This document shows positions 51,514 through 59,534 of a stretch of 64,000 nucleotides of DNA, one piece after another. Position 1 is the first letter of the stretch. Every line of letters begins with the position of its first letter. The notes under the pieces were generated by a model that saw only the letters and a list, made by a program, of their open reading frames with translations, did no database searches and was not told the origin of the DNA. The position numbers were made by a program, and so were the translations under genes. This DNA comes from Vibrio hippocampi (GTDB lineage: Bacteria > Pseudomonadota > Gammaproteobacteria > Enterobacterales > Vibrionaceae): NCBI RefSeq assembly GCF_921292975.1, contig NZ_CAKLCM010000003.1:558001-622000 (forward strand). Reading direction: 5' to 3'.

Positions 51514-52068
51514 ATGAATAATAAAATAGACAGTGTAGCGCGGATTAATCAAGCGATACATTTGCCGAATGAGGCTGAACTGCTAGAAGTGATTTCACAA
51601 GCAGCTAGTGCTGCCGCAGTGTTCCGTGCGGCTTACCATGCGTTGAATGACGCAGTAGGTTCTCTGATGCAGCGGCAGTTCAAACAGAAAGATTGCTCAG
51701 TACAATTTGTGGTCGATCCCCTAATGCACAGTAGTGGTCCACTGGGTGATATGAAGATCCGCAGCAAACTATTGCTTGGTTTAGGCGTTATCAATAAAGA
51801 GGCATATGAAGACATAGAGGTATTTGTCGAACTCAAAGAATGGAATGAGTCTATCAACGAAGACTATGATTTTACTCACCCAAAGGTGCTGACTGCATTA
51901 CGTGGTATTAAAGCGATTAAGCGCAGCATGCCGATTGAGTACGATCCGAGTATGATGCAAGGCTTATCAGAAAGCATGTTGCAGATGTTTGTTCGCAGAC
52001 ACAATCAGAAAGTCCAATCGACCATAGTACTGGCGATCACGGACCTAGTTGGACAGTTAAGCGTATAG
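51514..52068 (+). CDS. mtlR: Mannitol operon repressor MtlR
   Basis: A 184-residue all-helical protein of the MtlR family (E. coli MtlR 195 residues). It has the typical AELLEVISQAASAAAVFRAAYHALNDAVGSLM and GPLGDMKIRSKLLLGLGVINKEAYEDI. MtlR lacks a classical helix-turn-helix and is thought to act through protein partners to repress mtlADR. In most vibrios and enterics it is the last gene of mtlA-mtlD-mtlR. Here it sits behind the IIC-IIA paralogue and upstream of mtlA, so the order is rearranged. A strong terminator follows. Confidence 0.93.
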   Translation: MNNKIDSVARINQAIHLPNEAELLEVISQAASAAAVFRAAYHALNDAVGSLMQRQFKQKDCSVQFVVDPLMHSSGPLGDMKIRSKLLLGLGVINKEAYEDIEVFVELKEWNESINEDYDFTHPKVLTALRGIKAIKRSMPIEYDPSMMQGLSESMLQMFVRRHNQKVQSTIVLAITDLVGQLSV

Positions 52069-52125
52069 CGCTTGTTGACTTTGAATCGCCCCACCAGCTT
52101 TCCTTTTCCCCATTCCTTTATCAAA

Positions 52126-52158
52126 CAAGCCGCTCGTTGTGAGCGGCTTGAATTTTTC
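52126..52158 (+). terminator. Rho-independent terminator of mtlR operon
   Basis: CAAGCCGCTC (52126-52135) pairs with GAGCGGCTTG (52141-52150), followed by AATTTTT. Confidence 0.88.
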
Positions 52159-52334
52159 GCTTGTTGGCATTTGCCAATGTTCACGGCTCTTATTTATCAA
52201 TCGCCACTCTGGACGGTATAACTTGTAATTAAATTACATTTCAATGAAGTAGCGGACTTTGAAAACGAGAATTTTTAGTAGAGACGTCAGCTATCAACGA
52301 TATATTCGCCACCATTGGAACGAATAACTCTCAA

Positions 52335-52350
52335 TGTGATATTGGTCACA
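52335..52350. promoter_or_regulatory. CRP site, perfect
   Basis: TGTGA-TATTGG-TCACA matches both consensus half-sites exactly, 270 bases before the mtlA start. Confidence 0.8.
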
Positions 52351-52379
52351 GACTATTTAGTGGTAGAGGGTAGGCTAAA

Positions 52380-52395
52380 CGTGATCCATATCACT
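52380..52395. promoter_or_regulatory. CRP-like site
   Basis: CGTGA-TCCATA-TCACT: both four-base cores (GTGA and TCAC) are intact. The centre is 45 bases from that of the first site, which keeps them on similar helix faces. Confidence 0.6.
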
Positions 52396-52452
52396 AATTA
52401 ATGAGAATTAATATCAATAAAATGACTATGTAATTTATCTACGAGTCTAAAG

Positions 52453-52468
52453 TGTGATCTGGATCTCT
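52453..52468. promoter_or_regulatory. CRP-like half-site
   Basis: TGTGA-TCTGGA-TCTCT: the left half is perfect, the right half is weak. Included because it falls in a series of such sites. Confidence 0.4.
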
Positions 52469-52495
52469 AAGTTTATTTTTATCAGGATAATGCAT

Positions 52496-52511
52496 TGTGA
52501 TATTGCTCACG
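52496..52511. promoter_or_regulatory. CRP site, near perfect
   Basis: TGTGA-TATTGC-TCACG, one mismatch from consensus, nearest to the mtlA start (109 bases). Confidence 0.7.
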
Positions 52512-52619
52512 CAATTTGAGGTGATGGTGCATTTTAAAATTCTTGTGGTACATTTTTTCCAACTTATGAGCAAATACTGTTGGTCGATTGACCGATTTCT
52601 TAATTCCTGAGGCACCCTT

Positions 52620-54515
52620 ATGTTATCACCAGAAGCGAAGATCAAAGTTCAAAACTTTGGGCGATTCCTTTCCAACATGGTAATGCCAAACATCGGCGCA
52701 TTTATTGCGTGGGGTTTCATTACTGCACTATTTATTCCAACTGGCTGGCTACCGAATGAAAAGCTAGCGTCTATGGTTGGTCCTATGATCACTTACCTGC
52801 TACCGCTATTGATTGGTTATACCGGTGGTAAAATGGTGGGCGGCGACCGCGGCGCAGTCGTTGGTGCTATCACCACCATGGGCGTGATTGTTGGTACTGA
52901 TATTCCAATGTTTATGGGCGCAATGATTGTTGGTCCGCTTGGTGGTCTTGCCATTAAGAAATTCGACCAAGCGATTCACGGTAAAGTGAAGAGCGGATTC
53001 GAAATGCTGGTGAACAACTTCTCTGCCGGCATCATTGGTATGATCGCCGCTATTGTTGCGTTCTACCTTATTGGTCCTGCGGTAAAAGTTATGTCTGCGG
53101 GTCTGGCTGCTGGTGTAAATGCTATGGTTGATGCCGGTCTTCTGCCTCTTGCATCAATTTTTGTAGAACCAGCCAAAATCCTCTTCCTGAACAATGCGAT
53201 TAACCACGGTATCTTCTCGCCATTAGGTATTCAACAGTCTGAAGAGATTGGTCGTTCTATCTTCTTCTTGATTGAAGCGAACCCAGGTCCAGGTCTAGGC
53301 CTACTATTAGCTTACATGGTATTTGGTAAAGGCAGCGCGAAGCAGTCAGCAGCGGGTGCGTCTATCATCCACTTCTTCGGTGGTATCCATGAGATTTACT
53401 TCCCGTATGTGCTGATGAACCCACGCCTTATCCTAGCGGTTATTGCTGGCGGTATGACGGGTGTATTCGTTAACGTGATGTTTGCTTCTGGCCTTGTGTC
53501 TCCTGCATCTCCAGGTTCAATCATTGCTATTTTGTTGCTAACACCTCAAGCCTCTCTAATTGGCGTGGTTCTTTCAGTGATTGCAGCCACTGCGGTTTCA
53601 TTCTTTGTGGCTTCAGTGTTACTAAAAACGTCGAACCAAGAAGATGATTCACTAGAAAAAGCGTCTGAGCAAATGAAAGACATGAAAGCCTCTTCTAAAG
53701 GTGAAGTGTCTGGCGCTGAGATCAACCTTGCAGAAGTAAAAGCCGTCTACGTTGCGTGTGATGCGGGTATGGGTTCAAGTGCGATGGGTGCGGGTCTACT
53801 GCGTAAGAAAGTAGAAGCGGCAGGTCTGGACATTTTTGTCACTAACTACGCCATCAATAACCTACCAGAAGATTCTAAGATTGTGATTACTCACAAAGAT
53901 CTTACTGACCGTGCACGTAAAACCGTACCAAGTGCAATGCACATTTCTCTGAGTAACTTCTTAGATGGTGCGATTTACGACAAGCTTGTTGCTGACCTAG
54001 TGGCAGCACAACAAGGTGACGCAAAACCGGCTGCGGCAGCGGTTGCTGACACGACTCCTGCGGTGGAAGAAGAGAAAGAAGAAGGTCTAGCACTGACGGC
54101 TGATGCTGTGTTCCTTGGTCTAAAAGCCCAAGATAAAAACGAAGCGATTCAGTTTGCTGGTGAGCAACTTGTGAAGCTTGGCAACGTAGCGCCTGAATAT
54201 GTACAGGGCATGTTTGAGCGTGAAGAGCTAGTCTCTACTTATCTAGGTGAATCGATCGCAGTTCCACATGGCACAATCGAAGCGAAGCAACACGTACAAA
54301 AAACCGGCATCGTATTCTGTCAGTACCCAGAAGGTATTCAGTGGGGTGAAGATGAAGACGACATCGCTAAGATGGTGATTGGTATCGCGGCGCAAGGTGA
54401 TGAACACAACATGGTGTTGATGGCGATTACTAACTCTCTTGATGATGAAGAAGCGGTAGAGCGTTTGCAAAACACAACCAACCCAGAAGATGTGTTAAAA
54501 ATCCTCAACGCTTAA
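52620..54515 (+). CDS. mtlA: Mannitol-specific PTS enzyme IICBA
   Basis: A 631-residue inner-membrane transporter that imports and phosphorylates mannitol to mannitol 1-phosphate. The full three-domain order is present: IIC (about 1-345, GRFLSNMVMPNIGAFIAWGF, FLNNAINHGIFSPLG), IIB (about 375-465, phospho-Cys380 in ACDAGMGSS) and IIA (about 485-631, phospho-His550 in AVPHG). The length equals that of characterised MtlA (637 in E. coli). The IIC domain is about 65-70% identical by eye to the IIC-IIA paralogue at 49.9 kb, pointing to duplication. It lies downstream of four CRP-like sites and upstream of mtlD. Confidence 0.97.
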   Translation: MLSPEAKIKVQNFGRFLSNMVMPNIGAFIAWGFITALFIPTGWLPNEKLASMVGPMITYLLPLLIGYTGGKMVGGDRGAVVGAITTMGVIVGTDIPMFMGAMIVGPLGGLAIKKFDQAIHGKVKSGFEMLVNNFSAGIIGMIAAIVAFYLIGPAVKVMSAGLAAGVNAMVDAGLLPLASIFVEPAKILFLNNAINHGIFSPLGIQQSEEIGRSIFFLIEANPGPGLGLLLAYMVFGKGSAKQSAAGASIIHFFGGIHEIYFPYVLMNPRLILAVIAGGMTGVFVNVMFASGLVSPASPGSIIAILLLTPQASLIGVVLSVIAATAVSFFVASVLLKTSNQEDDSLEKASEQMKDMKASSKGEVSGAEINLAEVKAVYVACDAGMGSSAMGAGLLRKKVEAAGLDIFVTNYAINNLPEDSKIVITHKDLTDRARKTVPSAMHISLSNFLDGAIYDKLVADLVAAQQGDAKPAAAAVADTTPAVEEEKEEGLALTADAVFLGLKAQDKNEAIQFAGEQLVKLGNVAPEYVQGMFEREELVSTYLGESIAVPHGTIEAKQHVQKTGIVFCQYPEGIQWGEDEDDIAKMVIGIAAQGDEHNMVLMAITNSLDDEEAVERLQNTTNPEDVLKILNA

Positions 54516-54541
54516 TTGCGGTGAGTTAGCTAAACTATTTG

Positions 54542-54569
54542 AATGAGGCCAGACTCCTCTGGTCTCATT
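54542..54569 (+). terminator. Intercistronic hairpin mtlA-mtlD
   Basis: AATGAGGCCAGA (54542-54553) pairs with TCTGGTCTCATT (54558-54569), with one G-T pair. No T-run follows, so it is more likely a processing or attenuation structure within the operon than a full terminator. Confidence 0.5.
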
Positions 54570-54663
54570 ATTCAGTCTATAAAGCTTACGATTTGTGTCA
54601 TGTAAGATGCAAGATGAGCGAATCGTTACCTATATAGATTAAACACTTAAAGGTCTAATAATT

Positions 54664-55812
54664 ATGAAAGCGTTACATTTTGGTGCAGGTAATATCGGTC
54701 GTGGTTTCATTGGTAAGCTACTAGCAGATGCAGGTCTGGAAGTGACCTTTGCTGATGTCAATGAGACGGTAGTGAATGCTCTTATCGAGCGTAACGAGTA
54801 CCCAGTTAAGATTGTCGGTGCAGAGTGTGTCGTGGAAACGGTTAAAAACGTGACTGCTGTTAACTCTGCAACCGATGCGGTTATTGACTGCATTGCGGAA
54901 TCCGATCTTATTACGACGGCTGTCGGCCCAACGGTTCTGAAAATTATCTCTAAGTCGATTGCGCTTGGTATCGAAAAGCGCGCAGCGGCGGGCAATCAAG
55001 CTCCAATGAACATCATTGCGGCGGAAAACATGGTACGTGGCACGAGCCAGCTAAAAGAGGCCGTTCTTGAGCACTTGTCTGATGAAATGAAGGCATACAC
55101 GGAAGAGTTTGTTGGCTTTGTTGATTCTGCGGTAGACCGTATTGTTCCACCAGCGGAAGCGGGTGAAACCGATCCACTGGCAGTGACTGTAGAAACCTTT
55201 AGCGAGTGGATCGTTGATGAAACTCAGTTTAAAGGTGATATTCCTAACATCCCAGGAATGGAATGTACTGACAACCTGATGGCGTTTGTTGAGCGAAAAC
55301 TATTCACACTCAACACGGGTCACTTGGTCACTGCGTATTTAGGTGTACTTGCTGGTCACGAGACTATCAAAGATTCTATTGAAGATGAAAAAATCCGCGA
55401 GCAAGTAAAAGCAACGATGGAAGAGAGCGGTGCGGTACTGATTAAACGCTATAGCTTTGATCCGAAAGCTCACCAAGCCTACATTGAAAAGATCCTTGGT
55501 CGCTTTGCTAACCCATATCTACGCGACGAAGTAGACCGCGTGGGTCGTCAACCAATTCGTAAACTAAGCCCACAAGATCGCCTAATCAAGCCACTGAACG
55601 GCACACTAGAATACGGTCTACCAAACCAATACCTAGTGCAAGGTATTGCAGCGGCATTCCATTACAAGAATGATGATGATCCGCAAGCGGTTGAACTACA
55701 AGCGATGTTTGCTGAGAAAGGGTTTGCTGAAACGCTGGCGCACTATTCTGAGCTAGACGTGAATTCAGACGTGGTTAAGCAAGCGGAAGCTGCGTACCAA
55801 GCGCTTAAGTAA
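54664..55812 (+). CDS. mtlD: Mannitol-1-phosphate 5-dehydrogenase
   Basis: A 382-residue NAD-dependent dehydrogenase, the same length as E. coli MtlD. It oxidises mannitol 1-phosphate to fructose 6-phosphate. The N-terminal Rossmann motif is [20 protein letters not shown] (G-A-G-N-I-G-R-G). The catalytic Lys lies in the C-terminal helical part, in the family segment NMxRGTSxL/KxxV (here [14 protein letters not shown]) and [17 protein letters not shown]. It directly follows mtlA, 148 bases on, with a hairpin in the gap. mtlR is missing from its usual place after mtlD. Confidence 0.97.
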   Translation: MKALHFGAGNIGRGFIGKLLADAGLEVTFADVNETVVNALIERNEYPVKIVGAECVVETVKNVTAVNSATDAVIDCIAESDLITTAVGPTVLKIISKSIALGIEKRAAAGNQAPMNIIAAENMVRGTSQLKEAVLEHLSDEMKAYTEEFVGFVDSAVDRIVPPAEAGETDPLAVTVETFSEWIVDETQFKGDIPNIPGMECTDNLMAFVERKLFTLNTGHLVTAYLGVLAGHETIKDSIEDEKIREQVKATMEESGAVLIKRYSFDPKAHQAYIEKILGRFANPYLRDEVDRVGRQPIRKLSPQDRLIKPLNGTLEYGLPNQYLVQGIAAAFHYKNDDDPQAVELQAMFAEKGFAETLAHYSELDVNSDVVKQAEAAYQALK

Positions 55813-55878
55813 TTGAAGTAAACCGGACTTAAAACCAGTCATTGGAACAGGTCATTAAAACCAATAATTAAAACCAAT

Positions 55879-55908
55879 AAAAAGAGGCTAAATAATAGCC
55901 TCTTTTTT
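55879..55908 (+). terminator. Bidirectional rho-independent terminator
   Basis: AAAGAGGCTA (55881-55890) pairs with TAGCCTCTTT, with A- and T-runs on either side. It ends mtlD and can also end the minus-strand GGDEF gene. Confidence 0.9.
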
Positions 55909-55944
55909 AATGCCGCTGACTTTATAATCTGACCCTCAACTCCA

Positions 55945-57663
55945 TCAATGACTCCGACTTTGTTTGCCGATATTAGGTGTCACACTGACGAGTTGACGAC
56001 TAAAACCCGTGACACGGTTTCTTCCTAAGGCTTTGGAATCATAGAGGGCTCTATCTGCTTCCCAGATCAGTTTTGAAGGTTTCTCACCGCATTTCGGGTT
56101 ACAGGTTGCGACGCCAACGCTGACGGTGACAAAAGGTGAAAGTGTCGCGCAGCCGCTCTCTAATCCCAATGCTTCGATACGTTGTCGTATAACTTCACCC
56201 AATTCCATCGCTTGTTGTTGTGATGAGTGGGTGAGGATGGCCGCAAACTCTTCGCCACCATAGCGGGCAACAATGTCTTCATTACGCTGAAACACATCGC
56301 GCAGCGCTTTGGCAATGGTTTTCAAATAGTCATCGCCGACCAAGTGACCTTTCTTATCGTTGACCGGTTTAAAGAAATCTATATCGATCATCAGTAGTGA
56401 AATGGTCGAGTGATGGCGGGTGCAACGGCTCCATTCTAAATCAAGTTGGTCGTCAAGATAACGTCGGTTATACAGACCTGTCAGCGCATCGGTTTGTGAT
56501 AAATGTTCAAGCTGCTGGTTGGCACGTTGCAGTTCAACGGTTTTCTGATTCACCTTCTCCTGTAATCTCAATTTTGCCCCAACTAGACCATCGGCCATCT
56601 CATTTAAAGCAACGGCGAGTTGACCGAGTTCGTCTTTTGATTGAACCACCACGCGTTGGTTTAGGTTACCCGCTGAGATTTTTTTTGCCGCCACGGTAAT
56701 GCGTTCAATGGGACCGGCTATTTTGTTCGCCAACACCACGGAGACAAGAATCGCGACCAAGACCAGAAAGATAATCAGGTAGAGGAAGATGTTAGTCAGT
56801 TCATTGTTGGTCGAGAGCACTTCATCACGATCCATTTTAACCACAATACCTAATCCGAGATCGGTAAAGTAACGACTGACGGCGACAACAGGCACATTGC
56901 GATAATCGAGCGCACTTTCAAACACCTTTGCGGTTTTGTTGAGTGCTTGCTGCATCGGAATCGCACTGTCACTGTTTTCTGGGATAAGCAATGGCGAGGG
57001 GGCAAAGCGCAAAGGCGTAAACAGCATCAAATTGCCTTTGTTAGTTAGGGTTGCCAACAGAACCTCTCCGGTTTGACCCAAACCGGTATAGTCAGTAAAA
57101 AAGGCATTAAAGTCGTCTAACTGGACTTGAATGGCAATGACGCCGAGCTTTTTTCCTTTCAACACCAGCGGCGCTGAAAAGACAATCGCGGGTACTTGCT
57201 CCGAGTCACCTTTTATAAGCAGAGAACCGGTTTTGCCGACAAGTCCGTCTTGAAACAACGGATGCTGAGAAAAGTCACGGTTGTTATAGAGAGCCGATGT
57301 TGAAAAGAGAACCTGACCTTGGGTGTCAGCAATAAAAATCTCGTTGATTGTGCTTGTCTGTTGCAAGACATCGGACAATATGGTGTCAATCATTTCATAG
57401 GCATCAGCACTGCCAGTGCGTTGATAATTGTCCAGTGAGTAGCGCATCTGAGTGCGACTTTGTATCAGACTAAGGCTTTCAATATTGCCATCAATAAAGG
57501 CATGTAATCGTTGATATTGGATGCTGGCGACAGATTCTAAATGAGAGACGGATTGTTGCGTAATGCTGTTCTGTGCATACAAATAGTAAAACGTGGTAAT
57601 CACCAAGTGAGAAGTGAGCGCAATAGAGAGAAGAATGGTTATAATTTTATTGCGAATACTCAT
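55945..57663 (-). CDS. Membrane diguanylate cyclase (Cache-HAMP-GGDEF)
   Basis: A 572-residue sensor enzyme that makes cyclic di-GMP. An N-terminal membrane helix (about 8-28) is followed by a periplasmic double-Cache sensor (about 35-275; FIADTQGQVLFSTS, GLGQTGEVLLA), a second helix (about 288-312), HAMP (about 313-365, IAGPIERITVAAKKISAGNL) and a short coiled coil. The GGDEF domain (about 390-550) has the active loop RYGGEEF and an upstream RxxD inhibitory site (RNED five residues before it), so product inhibition is possible. The start codon opens a standard inner-membrane anchor. The Cache domain probably binds a small ligand (amino acid, sugar or organic acid). It is convergent with mtlD; no cotranscribed partner. 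Confidence 0.93.
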   Translation of the reverse strand: MSIRNKIITILLSIALTSHLVITTFYYLYAQNSITQQSVSHLESVASIQYQRLHAFIDGNIESLSLIQSRTQMRYSLDNYQRTGSADAYEMIDTILSDVLQQTSTINEIFIADTQGQVLFSTSALYNNRDFSQHPLFQDGLVGKTGSLLIKGDSEQVPAIVFSAPLVLKGKKLGVIAIQVQLDDFNAFFTDYTGLGQTGEVLLATLTNKGNLMLFTPLRFAPSPLLIPENSDSAIPMQQALNKTAKVFESALDYRNVPVVAVSRYFTDLGLGIVVKMDRDEVLSTNNELTNIFLYLIIFLVLVAILVSVVLANKIAGPIERITVAAKKISAGNLNQRVVVQSKDELGQLAVALNEMADGLVGAKLRLQEKVNQKTVELQRANQQLEHLSQTDALTGLYNRRYLDDQLDLEWSRCTRHHSTISLLMIDIDFFKPVNDKKGHLVGDDYLKTIAKALRDVFQRNEDIVARYGGEEFAAILTHSSQQQAMELGEVIRQRIEALGLESGCATLSPFVTVSVGVATCNPKCGEKPSKLIWEADRALYDSKALGRNRVTGFSRQLVSVTPNIGKQSRSH

Positions 57664-57841
57664 AGTCTACTCATGCTCTAAGATCAGTGAATGATTCTAA
57701 CTTCTCTCCAACATACTTACTTAGCTTGTTTATAACGTGATAACGGCGTGTAAACCGAAGCACAGTAATAAGTCATCAATCAATAAACTGTAGAAGTGAG
57801 TGTGGCTTAGGTAAAGTAAACTTAAGTTCTATATTAAGCGC

Positions 57842-58195
57842 TTATTTATGAGGCTGAGGCGGTGTGATGGTGTTTCTCTTTCGCGATAGCTCTCCATTAA
57901 CGTTTTGGCATACTGCGCCGTCATTGACCGCTGTCTGCCATTGAGCTTCGATAGACGGGTTCTGCTTAAGGGAGGCGATCAGTGCTTCTCGTCGTAGCTC
58001 TAAAATCTCATCAATAAGCTGCTGTTTGGCTTGAATTCCAAAGTGTTGCGCGTAGTTTTTCACCTTGCTGATTTCATCAGGTTGTAGGCGATAGACGTGC
58101 TGTTTCAAGTGCTGTTTAGCTTCACTTTTGACTAAGCCTTGCTGCTGAAGGAGCTTAATGATGGTGCTATCTAATGGATGACGTTGTTTGATCAT
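57842..58195 (-). CDS. Uncharacterised small cytosolic protein
   Basis: A 117-residue protein with no family I recognise. It appears mostly helical (STIIKLLQQQGLVKSEAKQHLKQHVYRLQPDEISKVKNYAQHFG), rich in Gln, Lys and His, with no signal or membrane helix. The shape could suit a small regulator or a DNA- or protein-binding adaptor, but no motif supports that. The start at 58195 is chosen because the open frame further upstream (to 58327) runs through a direct repeat and shows no protein-like pattern. No strong ribosome binding site is seen. Confidence 0.5.
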   Translation of the reverse strand: MIKQRHPLDSTIIKLLQQQGLVKSEAKQHLKQHVYRLQPDEISKVKNYAQHFGIQAKQQLIDEILELRREALIASLKQNPSIEAQWQTAVNDGAVCQNVNGELSRKRNTITPPQPHK

Positions 58196-58533
58196 AGTGC
58201 TCTGTGAATAGGTATCGAATAAATAGGTATCGAGTGAACAGGAGTGAGTCAACGAATAGTGTTGAAACAGCGCACAAGTTAAACGGTCAATATGACAGTC
58301 TAATTTCATAGAATAAAAAATTTGCAACAGCCCGTGACTAAAGGGTTAGCAAGGCGAGCGGAAATAAAAAAAGCAATAGGTACAAAGCGGAAAAAGAGAT
58401 CTAGCGCGTGTTCACTCAGCGGTAGGATCGGAAATTTAGCGTTACCACACAAATTCCGACGAAATTATTCTGACAAAAATAATCTTCATGATATTTATCA
58501 TAATGTACGACAATATAACAAAAGGTATATTAG
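58196..58533. other. Intergenic region before the second PL7 lyase
   Basis: No gene supported. It contains a direct repeat AATAGGTATCGA (58207-58218 and 58222-58233) and, at its right end, an AT-rich segment that should hold the lyase promoter. Confidence 0.4.
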
Positions 58534-59394
58534 GTGAAAAAACAACTATTGGCGGTTTCTACTCTGCTTGCTATCTCATCATTTGCTTCGGCAAAAGTGC
58601 AATTTTCAGACGAAAATGGCACGCTAGGAGCGCCGGTTAACTACTCGCAATATCAGTCAGTATTAAAAGCGTCAGAGCTTCAAATCTCCGATGCTGAAGG
58701 CAAAAAGGGCAATAAAGAATACTTTGCTCTTGATGGTGATTTTACTGGTATTGTTAATCCCTATTTTTTCGTCGATAAAAGTTCTGAAGCCTTGGTGTTC
58801 AAAATGAAGAATGACCACCTTCGTAATGAGCTACGAGTGCACAAAAACTTCCGTACCGACTTGCCGAATAAGTTCTACAAATTAAGCTCAGAAGTGCAAC
58901 TGGTGGACCCAGAAGCGTCGATGAAGAACTCTACAGGCGCGGCAAACGAAATCACTTTCCTACAAGTTCACAACAAAGGTCTGGATAACGAGGGGACACA
59001 CAACGTTCCTCATCCGCTACTGCGTGTGGTTTGGAAACAAGATGCGAATGGCGTGAAAGGTCATTACTGGGCAATCGTTAAGAACAACGCCATCATTTGT
59101 AAAGGTAAGTTTGGTGAGAAGAACAAAGACAAGCCATTCTGCCACAAAGATAATGCCTACACGCAATATGACTTGGGTAAAGCGCCATTAGATAAAACGA
59201 CAGCCTTTGACATCACCGTGGGTAACAAGATGATGCAAATCGATGTGAATGGTAAAACGATGGTTAACCACGACATTGATTACTGGCGTCACCTGTTAAG
59301 CTACTTTAAAGCGGGTGTTTATAACCAATTTAAAGATGGTATGAGTGAAGCTCACTTCTATAAGCTGGATTACACGGCGACTGAGAGCAAGTAA
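58534..59394 (+). CDS. Secreted alginate lyase, polysaccharide lyase family 7 (Q-V-H type)
   Basis: A 286-residue protein with a signal peptide (MKKQLLAVSTLLAISSFASA). A single PL7 domain carries RNELRVHKNF (catalytic Arg), ITFLQVHNKG (Q-V-H motif with the catalytic His) and YFKAGVYNQF (catalytic Tyr). It cleaves alginate by beta-elimination; Q-V-H forms are commonly associated with polymannuronate or broad preference. The start codon is GTG at 58534 with AAGG nine bases upstream; no in-frame ATG exists nearby. It is not closely similar to the first PL7 enzyme at 3.1 kb, so the two are not a recent duplication. The tandem repeat and terminator after it end the unit. Confidence 0.93.
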   Translation: MKKQLLAVSTLLAISSFASAKVQFSDENGTLGAPVNYSQYQSVLKASELQISDAEGKKGNKEYFALDGDFTGIVNPYFFVDKSSEALVFKMKNDHLRNELRVHKNFRTDLPNKFYKLSSEVQLVDPEASMKNSTGAANEITFLQVHNKGLDNEGTHNVPHPLLRVVWKQDANGVKGHYWAIVKNNAIICKGKFGEKNKDKPFCHKDNAYTQYDLGKAPLDKTTAFDITVGNKMMQIDVNGKTMVNHDIDYWRHLLSYFKAGVYNQFKDGMSEAHFYKLDYTATESK

Positions 59395-59415
59395 TCTTTA
59401 CGCTCGGTAACGACA

Positions 59416-59460
59416 AGTCCACGTAAACAGAGTCCACATAAACAGAGTCCACATAAACAG
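59416..59460. repeat. 15-bp tandem repeat, three copies
   Basis: Three consecutive units of AGTCCACATAAACAG (first unit has G at one position), directly before a terminator. No coding frame. Confidence 0.85.
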
Positions 59461-59464
59461 AAAG

Positions 59465-59494
59465 CAGATAAGCATGACGCTTATCTGTTTTTTT
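59465..59494 (+). terminator. Rho-independent terminator of the PL7 lyase
   Basis: CAGATAAGC (59465-59473) pairs with GCTTATCTG (59479-59487), followed by T7. Confidence 0.88.
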
Positions 59495-59534
59495 ATGCCT
59501 GCGTATTTTTTATGTCTGTTTATTTTATGCCTAT

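Larger units (their letters stand above)
52159..52619. promoter_or_regulatory. mtlA control region with four CRP-like sites
   Basis: No gene. Four matches to TGTGA-N6-TCACA occur in 180 bases: 52335-52350 (perfect), 52380-52395 (CGTGA-N6-TCACT), 52453-52468 (one good half) and 52496-52511 (TGTGA-N6-TCACG). E. coli mtlA is likewise known for five CRP sites. In Vibrio cholerae an antisense RNA (MtlS) overlaps the mtlA 5' leader; I could not identify a clear minus-strand promoter and terminator here, so it is not called. Confidence 0.7.

Noticed and set aside
52440..52620. The antisense RNA MtlS known from Vibrio cholerae
   Set aside because: The location would fit, but I could not find a convincing minus-strand promoter and terminator in the leader.
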